Assembly: GCF_901709675.1 (NCBI RefSeq)
Contig: NC_051095.1
Location: 3,347,956 to 3,411,955 of the forward strand
DNA: 64,000 nucleotides
Origin: Syngnathus acus
Taxonomy: Eukaryota; Chordata; Actinopteri; Syngnathiformes; Syngnathidae
Direction: 5' to 3'
The position numbers were made by a program, and so were the translations under genes. The first letter of the stretch is position 1. The number at the start of each line of letters is the position of its first letter. Positions 35,101 through 48,600 of this stretch are shown in pieces. Under the pieces are notes generated by a model that worked only from the letters and a program-made list of their open reading frames with translations, had not been told where the DNA came from and searched no databases.

Positions 35101-37496
35101 CCAATTCAGGCATATCTTCATATCCCTCCTCTTCCTGCTGCTTCTTGAGTTCCTCCATCTTCTCCTCGGCTTTCCTCTCGTTCTCTATGGCGTTCCTCAT
35201 CTCCTCCTCTACCTCCTCCCTCTTTACATTCTGCACCTCTTTCACGTCAGCCCGTCGTTCGCCTCCGCCCGCCTCCACTTGCGTCTTTGTCGGCGCCGTG
35301 TCGTAGGCCCACTCCTCGTCCGAGTCGCTGATGTCATCATCGTCGATATCCCAGTCGGGATGTTGCGACTCCTGGGCGTCGTCTGCCGTGGGTTCCGGCT
35401 CGGGTTTGTAGTTGGGGTCCTCCAGTTTACCCCAGGACACCTGGTCAGCTTTGCGGAGAGTAATCTCCACTTTGGATGGGACCATGTTGACGACACTGTG
35501 CTGGACACTGATGACCTGAGAGCACGGAACAGGGACGATCAGGAGAAAAGCTGTTCTGATAGAACTCTAGTATTCACGCACCCCCCAAAGGTGAAAGTCT
35601 CTCTTGAAGATCTTGTCGCTCTCAAACTGGACATGACAGGAGACCACCGTCCCGTTGGCCTCGATGCAGCTGTACTCTGCGTTGGCGTTTTTGGCGTAGA
35701 TCGTCACCACGACGCTGTTTGCCGTCTGGTGCCAGTCATGTCGACACGCCACCTTCTTCTTGTCCTGTCGACATGTTCGCAAAAGTCACACACAAGCACA
35801 GTGGAATTTTATTTCACATATTGCCTTGCTGCAAACCTGCTTGGGGACCCAACGGTGTTTTCCGGCTGTGCAGCCCTTCTGGTCCAGGAAGGCATTGAAG
35901 TCTACGGTCCTAATGCAGCAGCAGCTCCAGTACTTGTATCTGAGGTTGAAAGTCGCAGATGCATCAGCTGGGATGATCCTAACTGCACAGTTTTTTGTTT
36001 TGCATTTACCCCTCATGGAAGACCGGCGCACCAGGATGGTGCGTGCAGACCTCCAGGTCAGTTTCTGAGCCCTGATAGATCTGAACACATAAAAACATTA
36101 TAGACCGATCCTCAAAGTCTGGCATGGATGATGGGCTTCTGGAGAGACAGACAAGAAAAGGCTCACTTACTGTTTTGCATCCTGAATTCTTGCATCGCGT
36201 GCCTTGCACCACATCTTGGCTCTCTAGCAAAAACAAAAAATCAATCCAATTGTTGACAGAAACTGCAAAGCCTAAACTAGCATTTATCCGATAGCCACCT
36301 TTCTTCTCCTTTTCCGCCTTCTCGTTCATGTTCAGCTTCTCCAGCTCCTTCGCGAGGGACGGCGCCACCTTGAGGGGCAATTTGGTCTTGGGTTCGTCTG
36401 AACTGTGCACATGCACCACATTTTATATTTAAAAAGTCTGACGGAAAAACACCGGGAATGACAGGCAACACACCATGGTCTCTCTCTCTGTAGCTTTTCA
36501 GAAGATTTGGGTCCCTGGTAGATGATCTCCTGGCCGTTGCCGTGTTTACTGTCAGCCTTGTCGGACGACACTTCGGGCAGCAAAGGCTCTTGGGGCTTTT
36601 CGTTGCTATGGTGCCCGCGGGTGCAGCCCTGTAAGTAAATAATAAAAAAAAAATGATGCAAAAAAACAAGTCATAACATCAAAACAGCCTTTAAAGAGTT
36701 TTACCTTGATGGAGAGAAATTCCGAGAAGTCTGTTGTCCTCTTGCGGCAGCATGACCAACCCTGGAGGAAGCATTTACATTTGAATTTTCTTTTTTTTTC
36801 TTTTTTTTTGAGAGGGTTGTTTTGGTTGCACCTTGACAAACATTACCTTGAGTGCATCGTGGAAAATGGGGTTTCCAGGATGGAAGAGACAGGAATCTTT
36901 TCAAAGAGAGACAGAACACAAGGTTGCTGCAACTATGTCCACAATGTGACTCTGTCAAAATAGTTTTTGGCAGAGGATAAAGAATATATGCCTGGGAGGT
37001 TTGTTGTCCTGTCTAGCTGGTTTGTTTTTAAATAATTATTGTCAAAGCATTATAATAACGCTAAATCAATCCGTCGATTGCGGTTCTTGTTACTTGTTAG
37101 CAGTGTTGCCACAGTTAGCTTGAAAAAAAAAAAAAAAGACTCTAACTTCACTAATTACTTAAAGATGTGGCAGTCAGATAAATGAGGAAAGGTGACACAT
37201 TTTATAAGTTGTTACCATAAAAAAAAAAGTGATTCATTAATAATGTATTATTGACAGGCTATTAGCATTACGCTAGCAAACGTTAGGGGCTTACACACAA
37301 AGGAATTCTTTTGTTTTCTATTGAGTTTGAAAGTACGGCAAAATAAAACAGCTGCTACCCACTATCTGAGGAACAATGAATGAACTTGCTAAACGACACG
37401 TGGGTCCACAGAATTTCCTGAGAGACACTCACCATCCTTGTTGTTGTTTGCATCAAAAGTCTGTCCGCAGCCTTTGTTGTAGCACAGCAGCGCCAT
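35096..37496 (-). CDS. itgb1bp2: Melusin (integrin beta-1 binding protein 2), CHORD-CS protein
   Basis: Muscle co-chaperone of HSP90 that binds the beta-1 integrin tail. Ten exons: 37496-37433, 36896-36847, 36761-36705, 36628-36474, 36402-36299, 36223-36171, 36080-36010, 35939-35837, 35764-35582, 35515-35096; phases agree; 419 aa. First CHORD zinc domain: [53 protein letters not shown]. Second CHORD: TRCKNSGCKTIYQG, HHPGAPVFHEG, WSCCCIRTVDFNAFL. A CS domain follows (CRHDWHQTANSVVVTIYAKN, FHLWG, PSKVEITLRKAD). The C-terminal tail has the acidic DIDDDDISDSDEEW stretch of melusin, absent from CHORDC1, then about 70 further Lys/Glu-rich residues. It is longer than the roughly 350-aa mammalian protein. 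Confidence 0.9.
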
Positions 37497-37638
37497 GTCG
37501 ACTCTCCCGCCGTGGCTCCGACTTCCTCTTGTAGTCCAGGAGCCGCTTCTCCAGAAGTTTCTTTGATCGGGAGAGGTCCAGAAGGCGAAAAGGAAGGCCA
37601 CCCCCTATGAACACTTCTCTTTCTGGCTGGGGGAAAGA

Positions 37639-37741
37639 CAAAAATAGCAGCTCACCTCCCTCTTCCTGTCGTGCTACAGCTGTTGTAGTTTATCTGCAAG
37701 CCGGGGGGGACATTCCTTGTTTTGGGGGGGGCGGTCAGCTG
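37639..37741. promoter_or_regulatory. itgb1bp2: Muscle-type motif cluster upstream of itgb1bp2
   Basis: Within about 100 bp, 140-245 bp upstream of the ATG: an A/T-rich MEF2-like CAAAAATAG (37639-37647), an E-box CAGCTG in the MyoD context CAACAGCTGT (37677-37682), an M-CAT/TEAD word CATTCCT (37711-37717) and a second E-box in GACAGCTGAC (37736-37741). This fits the striated-muscle expression known for melusin. Motif evidence only. Confidence 0.5.
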
Positions 37742-37869
37742 TCACTCTAGGCCCGGTCCTCGGAGACTTGCTGCGGACTCAACAAAACTAAAACGCACAT
37801 CAGTCGATTGGACTGACACAAAGTTAATGAGTCTTTTAATTGCGTGTGATGCTGCTACAAGATGAAGAC

Positions 37870-40800
37870 AAGACACGCCTCTAGTAATGGAAAATGACTT
37901 TATTTCTTCCAAAAAGACAGAAAAACCAATCCTCTGAATAAACAAATATACTGCTGTAAAATAAAAGCCTGTGATTTTTGTCGTTTTACCTTTCCATGCT
38001 CGATACGATCCATATAATTCTGCATTAAATAAATAGAAATCATGTACAAAGAGACAAGATTCAAAAGTGGCACCAGCTCAAAAAGCGTTTGGCATCAACT
38101 GTATGACAGCGGGAAGGGGTACATGAGCAGTAATATTACATCTGTGCTGATATCTTTCATTATTAACTCAATTTCGAAATAGCATAAATGAACATAATGC
38201 AGGTTATGATGATTACAAAAAATGCCACCACTTTACCAGATTTTTTTTTCATAAAGCTGCAGTACATGATGTGAACGTTAGGTGGCAGCAGAATCACAAC
38301 AAAATTGACAACGTAACATCTTTGGGGACACTTTGCTGCTGTGGCTCAACTACAACAGAGGAGTGAGCCCAACGAAGAAAAAAAAAAAAATCACAAGGAA
38401 GGGGGGGTCAGAATCCATGTGGGAACTGTGGTAAAAGTCAATGATGGTCACCGTCACATGCTTTTGAGAAAAAAAAAACAATTCAATGCTACAACCATGC
38501 ACTCACTCACTGATTTGAACTTTAGTTTCAAGGCTCATCCGTGTTTTCCTTCCCTGCTCCCAGGAAGCAACCGGTCGGTACTGAACATGAAATCGAGCCG
38601 AAAAGCAGAGCCCGCATGAACTCACCAATCATTAACGGCAAAATCAAAGTCTTTGGGGACAAAGGAGAGCTTGTCACAACACGCAGGAATGGGCACCATG
38701 CAGGGGAAATTTGAAATATAAAACTAGAGACGTGACAGTAGTTACCATAAGGAACAGGTCTGAGAGGTTTTATGTGGTTTTCAGGGGAGGGGGGCTAGAA
38801 AAAACCCAAAAAAAAACCATTCTGCTGCTGAACTTCTGGTGTCCAAGCTGGAACGCAAAAGCTAAACGTGCCTTTCGGATGCTACAGGGAAAGGAATTCG
38901 GTTGATGAAAGGAAATTAAATGCCAACGGTTGTCAATGTTGCTTGTTTTGGAGAGCTACACACACACGGAGACACACACACACGCACACACACACACACA
39001 GCAAGATGTGCTCAAGCTGCCAGCGTGACTACACCCTTGACAGCAACATGCGGGGAAAAAAGTGCTGAGTAGGGATGTCCCGATCACATTATTTTTTTTT
39101 ACCCCCCATTCGAGTCACTTGATTTCCAGTATCGGTCGATACCGAGTGTGATCCGATACTAATGTAGTAGACGGTACAGGATTTCTATCCTAAATGACGT
39201 TTGATTTCACCAAACATTTACATTTTAATTTAGAAGAGCGTCTTAGTTATTCGTATGACGGGCCAAAGCATAAGTTTGCTTGTCACAAAATAATTTACGC
39301 ACGTTAGACGGTTTCAATGCGTCACATTTGCTAATCTGTCGGTCGCTCTTTCCATATTGATTTAGTAGAATTTTTTGGATTGTCCTGACAGTTGGCTACA
39401 AAACAAAAATGTTTCCACATCTCAGTCCCTGCCTTATTTTTCTAATCCCTTTCTTTCCGGTACTAAAAACCCAGAAACATTACTCTGAGTAATCTAAAAC
39501 CCAACTATTGCTTTTCCATTTGGCAAGATCTTTGTCGCTTTGTGACCTTTAAAACTCAAGAAAAGAAAAAAAATTTGGGTGACACCGATCAGCTGTAAAT
39601 GACATGATCGGTCCCCCCCGTTTCCCGATTGGATCGGGACAACTTTCGGCACCCGGTTCACATGATTTTAGAGATGTGGCGGTTGGCTGCTGACACGCTT
39701 CAGAGGCACACGCATGAAACAGACTTGAAAAACAAATGAGGCAAGGGCGCTAAGCCGAACAACACTATAAAAAAGTGACACACTCCGAGAAAGCGAAAAA
39801 GGACGAGGCAGGAAATCTACGGCAAGGGTTTGCGTCTACGAGGAGTCTAAGGCTAACACAAGACTGTGACGAGAAGCGTTCAAGAGCGACATCTATCCAA
39901 GAGCGATGGCATCATTTGCGTTTACAAATCTACACACAGCAAAAGAGTGACGAGGCAGCGTTCTCGAGACAGAAGCACGACAGCACGAGTGCTGGTCTGG
40001 CGGAGCTGAATGAAAACACTTGACGGGGGAGGGGGGCGGGGCTTTGAGTAGAAAAAGTCCAACGTTCAAACGGCAGGAACGTTTTGTAACCTGCTAAAGT
40101 GGCTGGTGTGTTTACACAAACTGTAAAACGTTTTTTTTTTTTTTTTTTTGACACCAGAAAGTCGGCTCGACGGCTGCGGGCGGCTTGGTCACGTCAGTGC
40201 AAAGCTCCGCGTGTGCATTTTGCCACAAAACTAAGCGCAAGTATCTTTAACGTGGTGTGACTTTGAGAATTAGCCCTCGGTGAAAAACGGACAGAATGAC
40301 AAGACCGACGACAAATCAGACAAATGATTGCGATGGAATGCTTTGGATGACCTTTTGGCACAAGACACAACATACCGACGTTTTGTTCAAAAAGCAGAGG
40401 ACAAGGGAGGGGGGGGGATGGCTCGACACTTTAAGACAACCAGAATCAGTGCAATTTAAGTGATTGAAAATATGTGATGGAAACAAAACAGACGGGCAAA
40501 GCACAACAAAGAAACACACCGCCTCTATTAGCAATTACAAGGGTACGCATAGTGAGGCTAGCGGCACCCAAAAAAAAAAAAAAAAGACAATTAAATGAAG
40601 GGGAGCCACCATCATTGGATTGCATACGGAAAGGTTGTATGTAGTGAATGGCGCCTCTGGATGAAGATAATAGAAAAGAAAGCTCGCTACTGCTCAGGGC
40701 GACTAAAATAAATGTCAAGAGACAAAAGGGAACTAGCTGCGAGCAATACGCGAGCAGGTCATTTCAACATTTATTTGATGTCCTACTAGCGCGCTGTCAC

Positions 40801-41494
40801 TTGTCGGACAATTTAGCGGACTACAAGAGCCTTTAGAGAGCTTCCAAAAGTTTCGTACTGATTCCTATCTTGTTAAATCATCGATGAGGGAATTTCTTAA
40901 AATTGCTCAGGCACGCATGAAGATGGATTCGATTGCCCGCCATGCTAGCATGCTAACACAACTCGGGGTTTGTGTCTGGGAGGGTGGCTTGAATATGAAG
41001 GAAAAAAAAAAAAGACCACAATCACAAATGGGCATGAGGGAGCAGTTTCAGAAGAGGATGCTTGTCTGAAGCAGCTGCGCACGCTCAACTCACACACGCA
41101 CTCACACACACACAGTTGCAGGCAGACGTAGCCAAAAGGGGACAAAATAGCACCAGTATGAAATAAAGCTAATGTGGCAGCAGAGACCCTCACTTCAGTC
41201 ACATGCATTCTCCGTATCATTGCCAATCTGGCACTCTCGTCTCTCGCAGCTTCAAACATCCAGCAATGCAGCTACCCTTGCACGCGCACACACTCACACA
41301 CACACAAACACTTCAGACAACAGCAGCCTCATCAACTTGTTTCGGGGGGGGGGCATCGGTTGCGTCTCAGTCTTTGTCCTTTTAGCTTAATCAAATAATC
41401 GTTCCTCTTGTGTGTGTGTGTGTGTCGTCTTCTTTGTGTCTGTCGCTTTTGGCACACGACTCACCCCCCCCCCCCCCCCCCGCCCGTCACGTGA
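37870..41494 (-). other. picalm: picalm 3' UTR (inferred)
   Basis: No other gene seen between the picalm stop and the itgb1bp2 promoter. A minus-strand AATAAA near 37898-37893 is a likely distal poly(A) signal. It contains CA microsatellites (38957-39000; 41288-41308), a poly(G) run (transcript sense) 14 nt after the stop (41481-41464), and a hAT-like element at 39069-39648. Extent is inference. Confidence 0.4.
39069..39648. mobile_element. Degenerate hAT-like element
   Basis: Left end AGGGATGTCCCGATC and right end, on the other strand, AAAGTTGTCCCGATC are imperfect inverted repeats. Inside are TATCGGTCGATACC and a GATCGGTCC word, a pattern common in fish MITEs of this terminus. No clear target duplication. 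Confidence 0.55.
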
Positions 41495-44400
41495 TCACAT
41501 AAACTGCATCTGAATAAAGACAGAAAAATTGCCGGGATAAAGTGACAGCAAGAAAACAAAATGCGCAATAACTTACACCCCAAATTCCTTACGAAAATGT
41601 GAATTGACTTTTTTTTCCCCCCTCTCTGCGGTAGAACATTTTGCAATCTCACCTGGGCGCCAGGCATGGCTGCAAAGGGGTTGGTGGGTCTGAGGACAGG
41701 CTGGTTGTACATCATCTGCTGAGGAGCCATAACTGGTACCCCGCCCACCTGACCCATCTGGGGGGGGACCTACACAAAGATAATAGTCACAAATTGTCAA
41801 TCTGTCGAAAAAACCCATAAACTCTTTGCTCTCACCATTCCATACACAGGCACTTGCGGTGTCGTCATGGGGAAAGCCACGGGAGCAGGAGCCTTGAAGG
41901 GAATGGGAAATGAATCAGAACTGCTCGAGGAGGGGGGAAAAAAAATAAATAAAAAAATCGAGGCCGATGACAACATACCAGAGCACCTCCGAGAATTTAA
42001 CGCCGTTTATGAGCTTTAGTGCGCGGAAAAATTGCTGCCTGAGTCTGTAGTATGACTTGTTTGCACGGGAAGCAATAAAAGTAATTCCCAGTCGAGTGAA
42101 CGCATAAGGAGCAAATCTTTAATGCGGGTGAAGTGCATACGCAGTGGGACGAATTACAGTTAAGCCTTGCCCTGCGTGCTCCCGAGGCGGACGCGGAACC
42201 CCCCCCGGGCTCAGCAAAAGTGGCAATTGATGCTCCAACATGGCGGAGGCAACAGGTAAGTAAGGGATGCCTGATCATTTGCCTTCCAGTGTCAGGACAG
42301 ATCGACAGCATAAGAAAAGGAGACGTCGTGGCGATGTACTTACATAACTAGCATAGAACATTCCGTTCTGCGACAGGATGCAACAGGAAAAAGAGACAAA
42401 AGACAGCAAGATGAGTAGACGGATAAACAGAAAGCGGGAGGGACAAGGAGTGAGGGGGCGGGGGGGGGGGGACTGAAAGGTAAGCGGATGAGAACCAGAG
42501 AGAAATAAGTGAAGGGTCAAAAAGTGGATGATGAAAAAAAAAATCATCGCAAGCAGATGACAAAGCAAAACTGAGCCGTGATGAATGCGAAACAAGCAAA
42601 GGAGGGAAAGGAAGACGAGGGGATGCTGCTGCAAAACAGCCGGAAGAAGTGCTTGGTGGGAAATGCTGACTCAAGAGGGAAAAAAAAAAAAAAAAGGATG
42701 ACAAACATGGTTCGTGACGATTGTCCTCACGTGAGCACGCTTCATGCGTCTTACTTACCACGTGTTGCACAGGCATGGGTGGCGGGACCATGGGGGCCGG
42801 GCTCCACTGGGTGGTAGACATGGTCTTGTTCTGCCAGTTTTGCCCTCCCGTCAGTTTCTTCTCCCCCTGCTGGTTCCACTGCATCTCCGACCTGGAGGTG
42901 CAGCAGGAGTTAGGTGTTCAGCTACATGTTTAGGTTGAATGTACCAGACTTACTTCTTCGATGGAGTTCCACCAAACTGTAGATCTGAGCAAAAGAAGAA
43001 GACTCAGATTAACACCAACGACTGAGCAGATAGCGACTTGTCACGGAGCGCGGGTTGGACTCACTGCCTACAAGGTTGGCCAGGGAGGAGTCCAGGTCAG
43101 TGGCCAGCAGCTTTCCTCCAGACTGGAAGACCACTTGAGGCGGGAGAGAATGGGCTGCGTGTACGGGAACCGTCGGCTTCAGCAGATCTCCCAAGGTGTC
43201 AAAACCTACTGGGGTCGAGACAAACCGTCGTTGAAAAGGATGTTAGGAGAAACAAAAAAAATGTTTCAGAGAAGTTGATCAGATCTGGAAGTAGCACCAA
43301 AACTCCAGTTCCAAAGCTGGAGGGCACGCACTGAAAATTGTTAGCGTATTTGTGAGGGTGGACTAATAGTGATTTTGTCAATGTGTCGCCGGCGGGCGCA
43401 AATGGCAGCAAGCAATTTGGCGTGATGGCGCGTGAGCGTAGGTGGCCGGGTTAACGACTTCCCATGTCAGCATTCATTCCAGCTAATGAGTCAGTAATAG
43501 CGCCCGGCCGGCGCCGCCACAACCCAGAAGGCGTCGTGACGATAGCGCGGCGAAGGGACAACAAGGCTAAAATGAATGTGGAAAATGCCACAACAGGCTG
43601 AGGGATGACCACGCTGACCTCGTGAAACGTAGAGGGTGCAGAAAAAGAAAGGAAGGGATCATATTTAGTTAGGAAGTGCTTTGTCGCTCTGACAGCCGTG
43701 CTGACACAAGACATCGAGCGCACGCTTTTCCTGCTAGACGTGCAGATGGAAGCCAGGGAGGAGGGGCACATATGTGGGGGGGGGGGAAATGTGTAAAACT
43801 ACAACAATGTCATCTTGCAACACGTCCCCCATGATAAACAGTAGTTTGATGTAGTTTGTAATTCTCACAATGTCAAATTTGTCTTCTTGTAGAGGAGATA
43901 AAAAAAAAAAAAAACTCTGGTACCGTCTCAGTGAAATCTGCTCAATACAACTGAATTATGAGTGTGGAGGAGACAGGGGGGGGGAAAAAAAAAAAAAACC
44001 CTGAAAAATCCCTCACAGAAGATCAAATAGCGCAGAGGGCAGTAATGGAACACGGCGTCTTCTATTGGAATAGCAAACACGGGGAGAACAAAAGACAGCT
44101 TTCAGAGGACGTGACGTGTAGAGTACACGCTGGAAAAAAGAAAAAAAAAAGAAAATCAAGGAGAAGAGCAGATGGAAGCGAGTTGCCTGGGTGATTCTTT
44201 GCAAAGTGTGACGGGGCGGGCAAATTGAAGGCTGCTGTTCAAGCAACGGGCGGAATAAAATGGAGACAAAGCGGGGAGGCAGATACCTGCAGATACACGG
44301 GGACACAAAGAGGCACACAGCGAAGAGAAAAAAAAAAAAAAAAGACTGTGGTGAGATGCGGCCAGTCAAGCAGATGTGTTGGCAGTCAGAAAGGCGTTTT

Positions 44401-45653
44401 TTTCTTTTTCTTCTTCATGCATTGCTTAAGTGGAGGGAGAAGGTAAAGAGCAGCACAACACAAGAATCACAAGGAGGGAGGAACAATGAAGCCCATTCAA
44501 AATCAACACGGCAACTTGAAAATCGTTTTTCCATCTTGGTTTTATTGTAGCGTAAACCTAACCTTTAAGAGTAGGACCTGATTGATCCATATATTTTACA
44601 TGTATTTAAGGAATACAAGGTTGTGGTATAGAATTGTGGGTGCTAAATATCGAGACCAATGAATAAAAAATAAATAAAATTGCAACTTCAATATTGGGAA
44701 GGGGGACACAACCTTAGACAAAATATGTGAAAAGGTTCGAGGGTTTTAAAATTGGGAGCGACATTTTCCAATCCCCTTTATAATTTTGGTTCCACATGTT
44801 AGGGGGAAAAAAAAAAAGGGGACACATTGAGTGTCACACGCATCAGTGGCTGGTGTGAAACAGCTGTCTGCTAAATGCAAAGCCAACTTCCCGTTCGTGA
44901 TGTTGATGGATGAGAGCTGTCAGAGAGAAGATGCACTAGAAAATAATTGCAGCCTGATTGCAAGTGAACAGGAAGGAGATGTTGTTGAGCAAGTGTAGAG
45001 TAGGGGGAAAAAAAAGAAAAAAAAAAAATCAAAGCCCCGTATATCAATTGCCTTATCTGCATTTTGAGCACGCAAATGTTCAAGTAGTGATGAAAAAGGC
45101 AAGAAGGAAAGGTAACAAAGCCCCGCCCACTGCCGAACAGCAGCCACAAGTTGCAAGAACGAGTGTTAATCAAAAGCCACTTTGGCGCTGCCCGCAAAGC
45201 CAAAAAAAAAAAAAGGTTTTAGTCGTCCAGTACAAGACGTTACCGGCTGCTGGCTGTGTTCCGTCGTTAGCGGGCGCCGCCTTATTCCCGAACACGGCAT
45301 CGAAATCTACAGTCATGGCGGCGGGGGCGTTGTGTGGCTGGCTCTCCAGTCCTGAGGGATGTAGGTCCGTTATTAAAGGTGCTGCTCTCGTTTGGGAACA
45401 CGTGGACACACGCATCATAGGAGTCGGCCACTAATTGTCAACAGAAGAATTTTCTTTGGGGGGTGGGGGCTTAAGGGGCCCCCTCTCATTACTCAACCAG
45501 ATAGTCGAGCGAGCTCCTCGTTACAGCTAACCTTTCGGAGAATTGAGCGGGAGCTTCGTGAAGCTCGCATTGCGTAAAGGTCAACAGACATATATATGAA
45601 GACATTTCAGAGTCGACGCTGACGGTAAAGCTACTTGTGTGAACGTAGCGGAG

Positions 45654-45687
<34 letters not shown>

Positions 45688-48600
45688 CAAACGAGACAAA
45701 AGATGGCAAAATGGCGGGCGCGTGGTGATAGCGATGAACATGTGGATAGATGGAACCACTCGTACTTGCTTATCTGTCTGAAGCAGTTCCTCTGAACATA
45801 TCTTCGTGTGTGTGTGTGTATATGTGTGTGTGTGTCGCACCTCCCCAGGCACTGTTGGCAGAGGAGATGGAAGGCGCGCACTGCACGGCGGGGATGAAGG
45901 CTGGCTGGAGATCAAACAAGTCGCTGTTCAGGTTGGGCACACTGAGTCGGCGGGAAAGAAGAAAGTCGTGAGAAAATAAGACGGTGTTAGGCGGGCTACT
46001 GATAAGGAAATTGGACGAAAGGACGATTAAAAATAGAGGCCGGTATAACGGAACGATGAATGGAAAAGGGGTGTGGGGTGAGGCGCGGCCAAAAAGATCA
46101 AGATACGTAAACTAAAAGGGCCCCAGATTACAATCTGACGTTAATAATTAGTTGCGAAAGCCGCGGCTAAAAACTTCAAAGTTGTCACAGATAAGGAGAA
46201 AATTCAAAGCCCAGCGTCCATATAAAGTGATTTCGCTCCTTGGGTCACAACTCGCGTCAGGATGGCGATACCGCAAGATGCCACAAGGTGGCGCTACAGA
46301 GCTCCTCAACTCACTTCAACATTGTTCCTTGCTGTGTTGCCTTGAAAAGGTGCTAAGTAACTTTACTGCTTACTTTTAAATTGACTGATTACTTAATTTG
46401 TAGTGAGATTACTTTAGTTACTGCTTACGGACATATATGGACCGTAATTGAAAAATATGATTCCGATTCAGGTCACTCACTTTCGGTATTATCTCGCGAA
46501 TTGTAAGTGACAGTTTCTGTAAGAGGAATCGTCGTCAGATGACTTCACAGAGAAACGTACGACTTCAGGGTCGTAATTAAATGACAGTAACGAGTCACTT
46601 TCAAACGTGCTAGATCCTTGATATACCAATGATGCCAAAGCACTACTTGTCTATTTGGCACGTTCTGTCGCACCTGTTGGTCGAGAGCGTGGAGCCAAAA
46701 AACTCCGGCGTCGGCGCGATGTGGTTGTTGTTGTTGTGAGCGCTGCCTATCGATTGGTTGCTGGGGGAGGCAGAGGGCGGAGTTTGCAAGCTGATCTCTT
46801 TCAGACGCTGATCCTGGGAGGGGGGGGGGAGGCATATCGGCAACATTTAAGCAGTGACGCTTTAAATAAATTCTGCAACTTTTAAGGTTGGCACCAAGGA
46901 CACATCAATAGTGTAATAAAGGCCAGCTGAGCCGAATCGATGCAGATTAATAAGCAGTCCATGTCCTCTGCTGCGGAATTAAGATGAGCAAACGTTACAT
47001 GACTGAAATAAGAAAAGAGCATGCTGGGAACATGATTGCTTCCTCAGGCTCACTCTCACACACGTTCCTTACATTTACATTGGATGACATTTTTTTTGAC
47101 AGCTTGTATTTCCTCTTTTACGATGTCTTAGAATAACGTCTGCATTTTTTATTGTCCTGACATTTTTTTTCTTCTTCAATGCAAGAGAATATTTCATTGA
47201 CTTCCAGCTCCATCCCAACTCTCAAAGGAAGCAGGATTTTATTTCTAAAGTTGAGATGAGAGCACTTGCTCACACATGACAGGAAAGTGACTTTAAAAAT
47301 ATATATATATATCTGCCTCAGCCAAGCGGGAGACCTCTTCATTTACATCCCAACCGTGCGGTAAGGAATAAACGCAGAAGGCTACAATGGCTTCAGGAAC
47401 TCCAATTAAACTTTTCCAATTAAACCCAAAGGAAAAAAAAAAACACTTCTCCAAAGCGAGTTACCTTAAGAGCTTGTAGTCTGGCCTGCTCCTCCTCCAG
47501 AGCCAGCTGCTTCTCCTTCTCATCCATACGGGAGAAGGACATGTCGGTGGAGGCCAGACACGAGACGGCGCTGGACAGGGTGGACGCTCTGCGAGACGAA
47601 AGTCGCACAAAATGGAGCTCAGATGATGATCCGCTGTCATCTTCAGAATCCTCACCTGGTGTCTGCATTCAGCTCCTTGGTCTTCTTGCCCTCCAGGGAG
47701 GCCAGGTGCTGCTCCAGGGCCTCCAGGAGGCTGCTAGGGGCCTTGAGACACAACAACGTGGGGGCACTTAGGACAATAAACAACTTTTTTTGGGCCTCGG
47801 ATGTCTCACAGGAAGGTTACGGAGGGCATTAGGCAGTAAAAGGTAGCCATGGCAACATGCAGCAAACTGACTCGATGAGCAGAGTAGCATTACAAAGCTT
47901 TCAAACAACAAGCGAGAAAACAGGTAAAGAAGAGGGTTCATGCGGTTCAGGTTTCAATTTTTTTTTTGGGAGGGGGGGGGCAGCACGCCGAAGAGAGCAA
48001 TTTCCTCGGTAGTGAAAATATGACAACGTCACCGTCCGCAAGAATGCGCGCAAGCACACACATCTGGAAGTATTTTTGTCTTGGGAGCTCCAGACAGTAG
48101 AAGAGGACCTTGTAAGCCGAGTCAATATTGGCCGAGTTGCGTTGGCAATTGGTAAGGTGCGTGTTGCGTTTAAACATTCATGATTTGCTTCGTCTTGTTT
48201 GCCACTCATCTTTTTGATCGCCTGCATAATAACGATTACACGGGAAATCTCGGGTCACGATTAAAAGCGACTCTCCAGAGATGTCTCGCCTGGTCGCGAC
48301 GAGAGAGGGAGTGAATTCCGATGAAACCTGGCGGAGGGAAAGTCATGCAGATGAAGACGTGGTGAATTCTCATTTGCTATTCATGAAGTTTCTTGGCCTT
48401 TCGCTCGTGGCGGCGGAGAAGGCCAAAAGCAATCTGCACGGGTCGGCCAGGCGCATATCGTAAGCAAGGCAGCGAGCCAGCCCGGCCAGGTGTGTGTGTG
48501 TGTGCGTGTGCATGCGGCGGCGCGTGTCACATCACACGTTTTGAGAAAAGACGGTCTTGCGTGCAGGAGTGTCGAAACGGGTGGGAAGGAAGAAGTAACG

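Noticed and set aside
34889-36103. 404-codon open frame on the plus strand
   Set aside because: It runs antisense across three itgb1bp2 exons and their introns, which have perfect splice sites and family match; no protein family recognised in the frame.
35096-37496. CHORDC1 instead of itgb1bp2
   Set aside because: CHORDC1 lacks the acidic C-terminal stretch that is clear here, and the [14 protein letters not shown] region fits melusin.
41485-41498. GTCACGTGAT palindrome resembling a CLEAR/TFEB box
   Set aside because: It overlaps the picalm stop and proximal 3' UTR; position makes a promoter role unlikely and a 10-bp palindrome is expected by chance at times.
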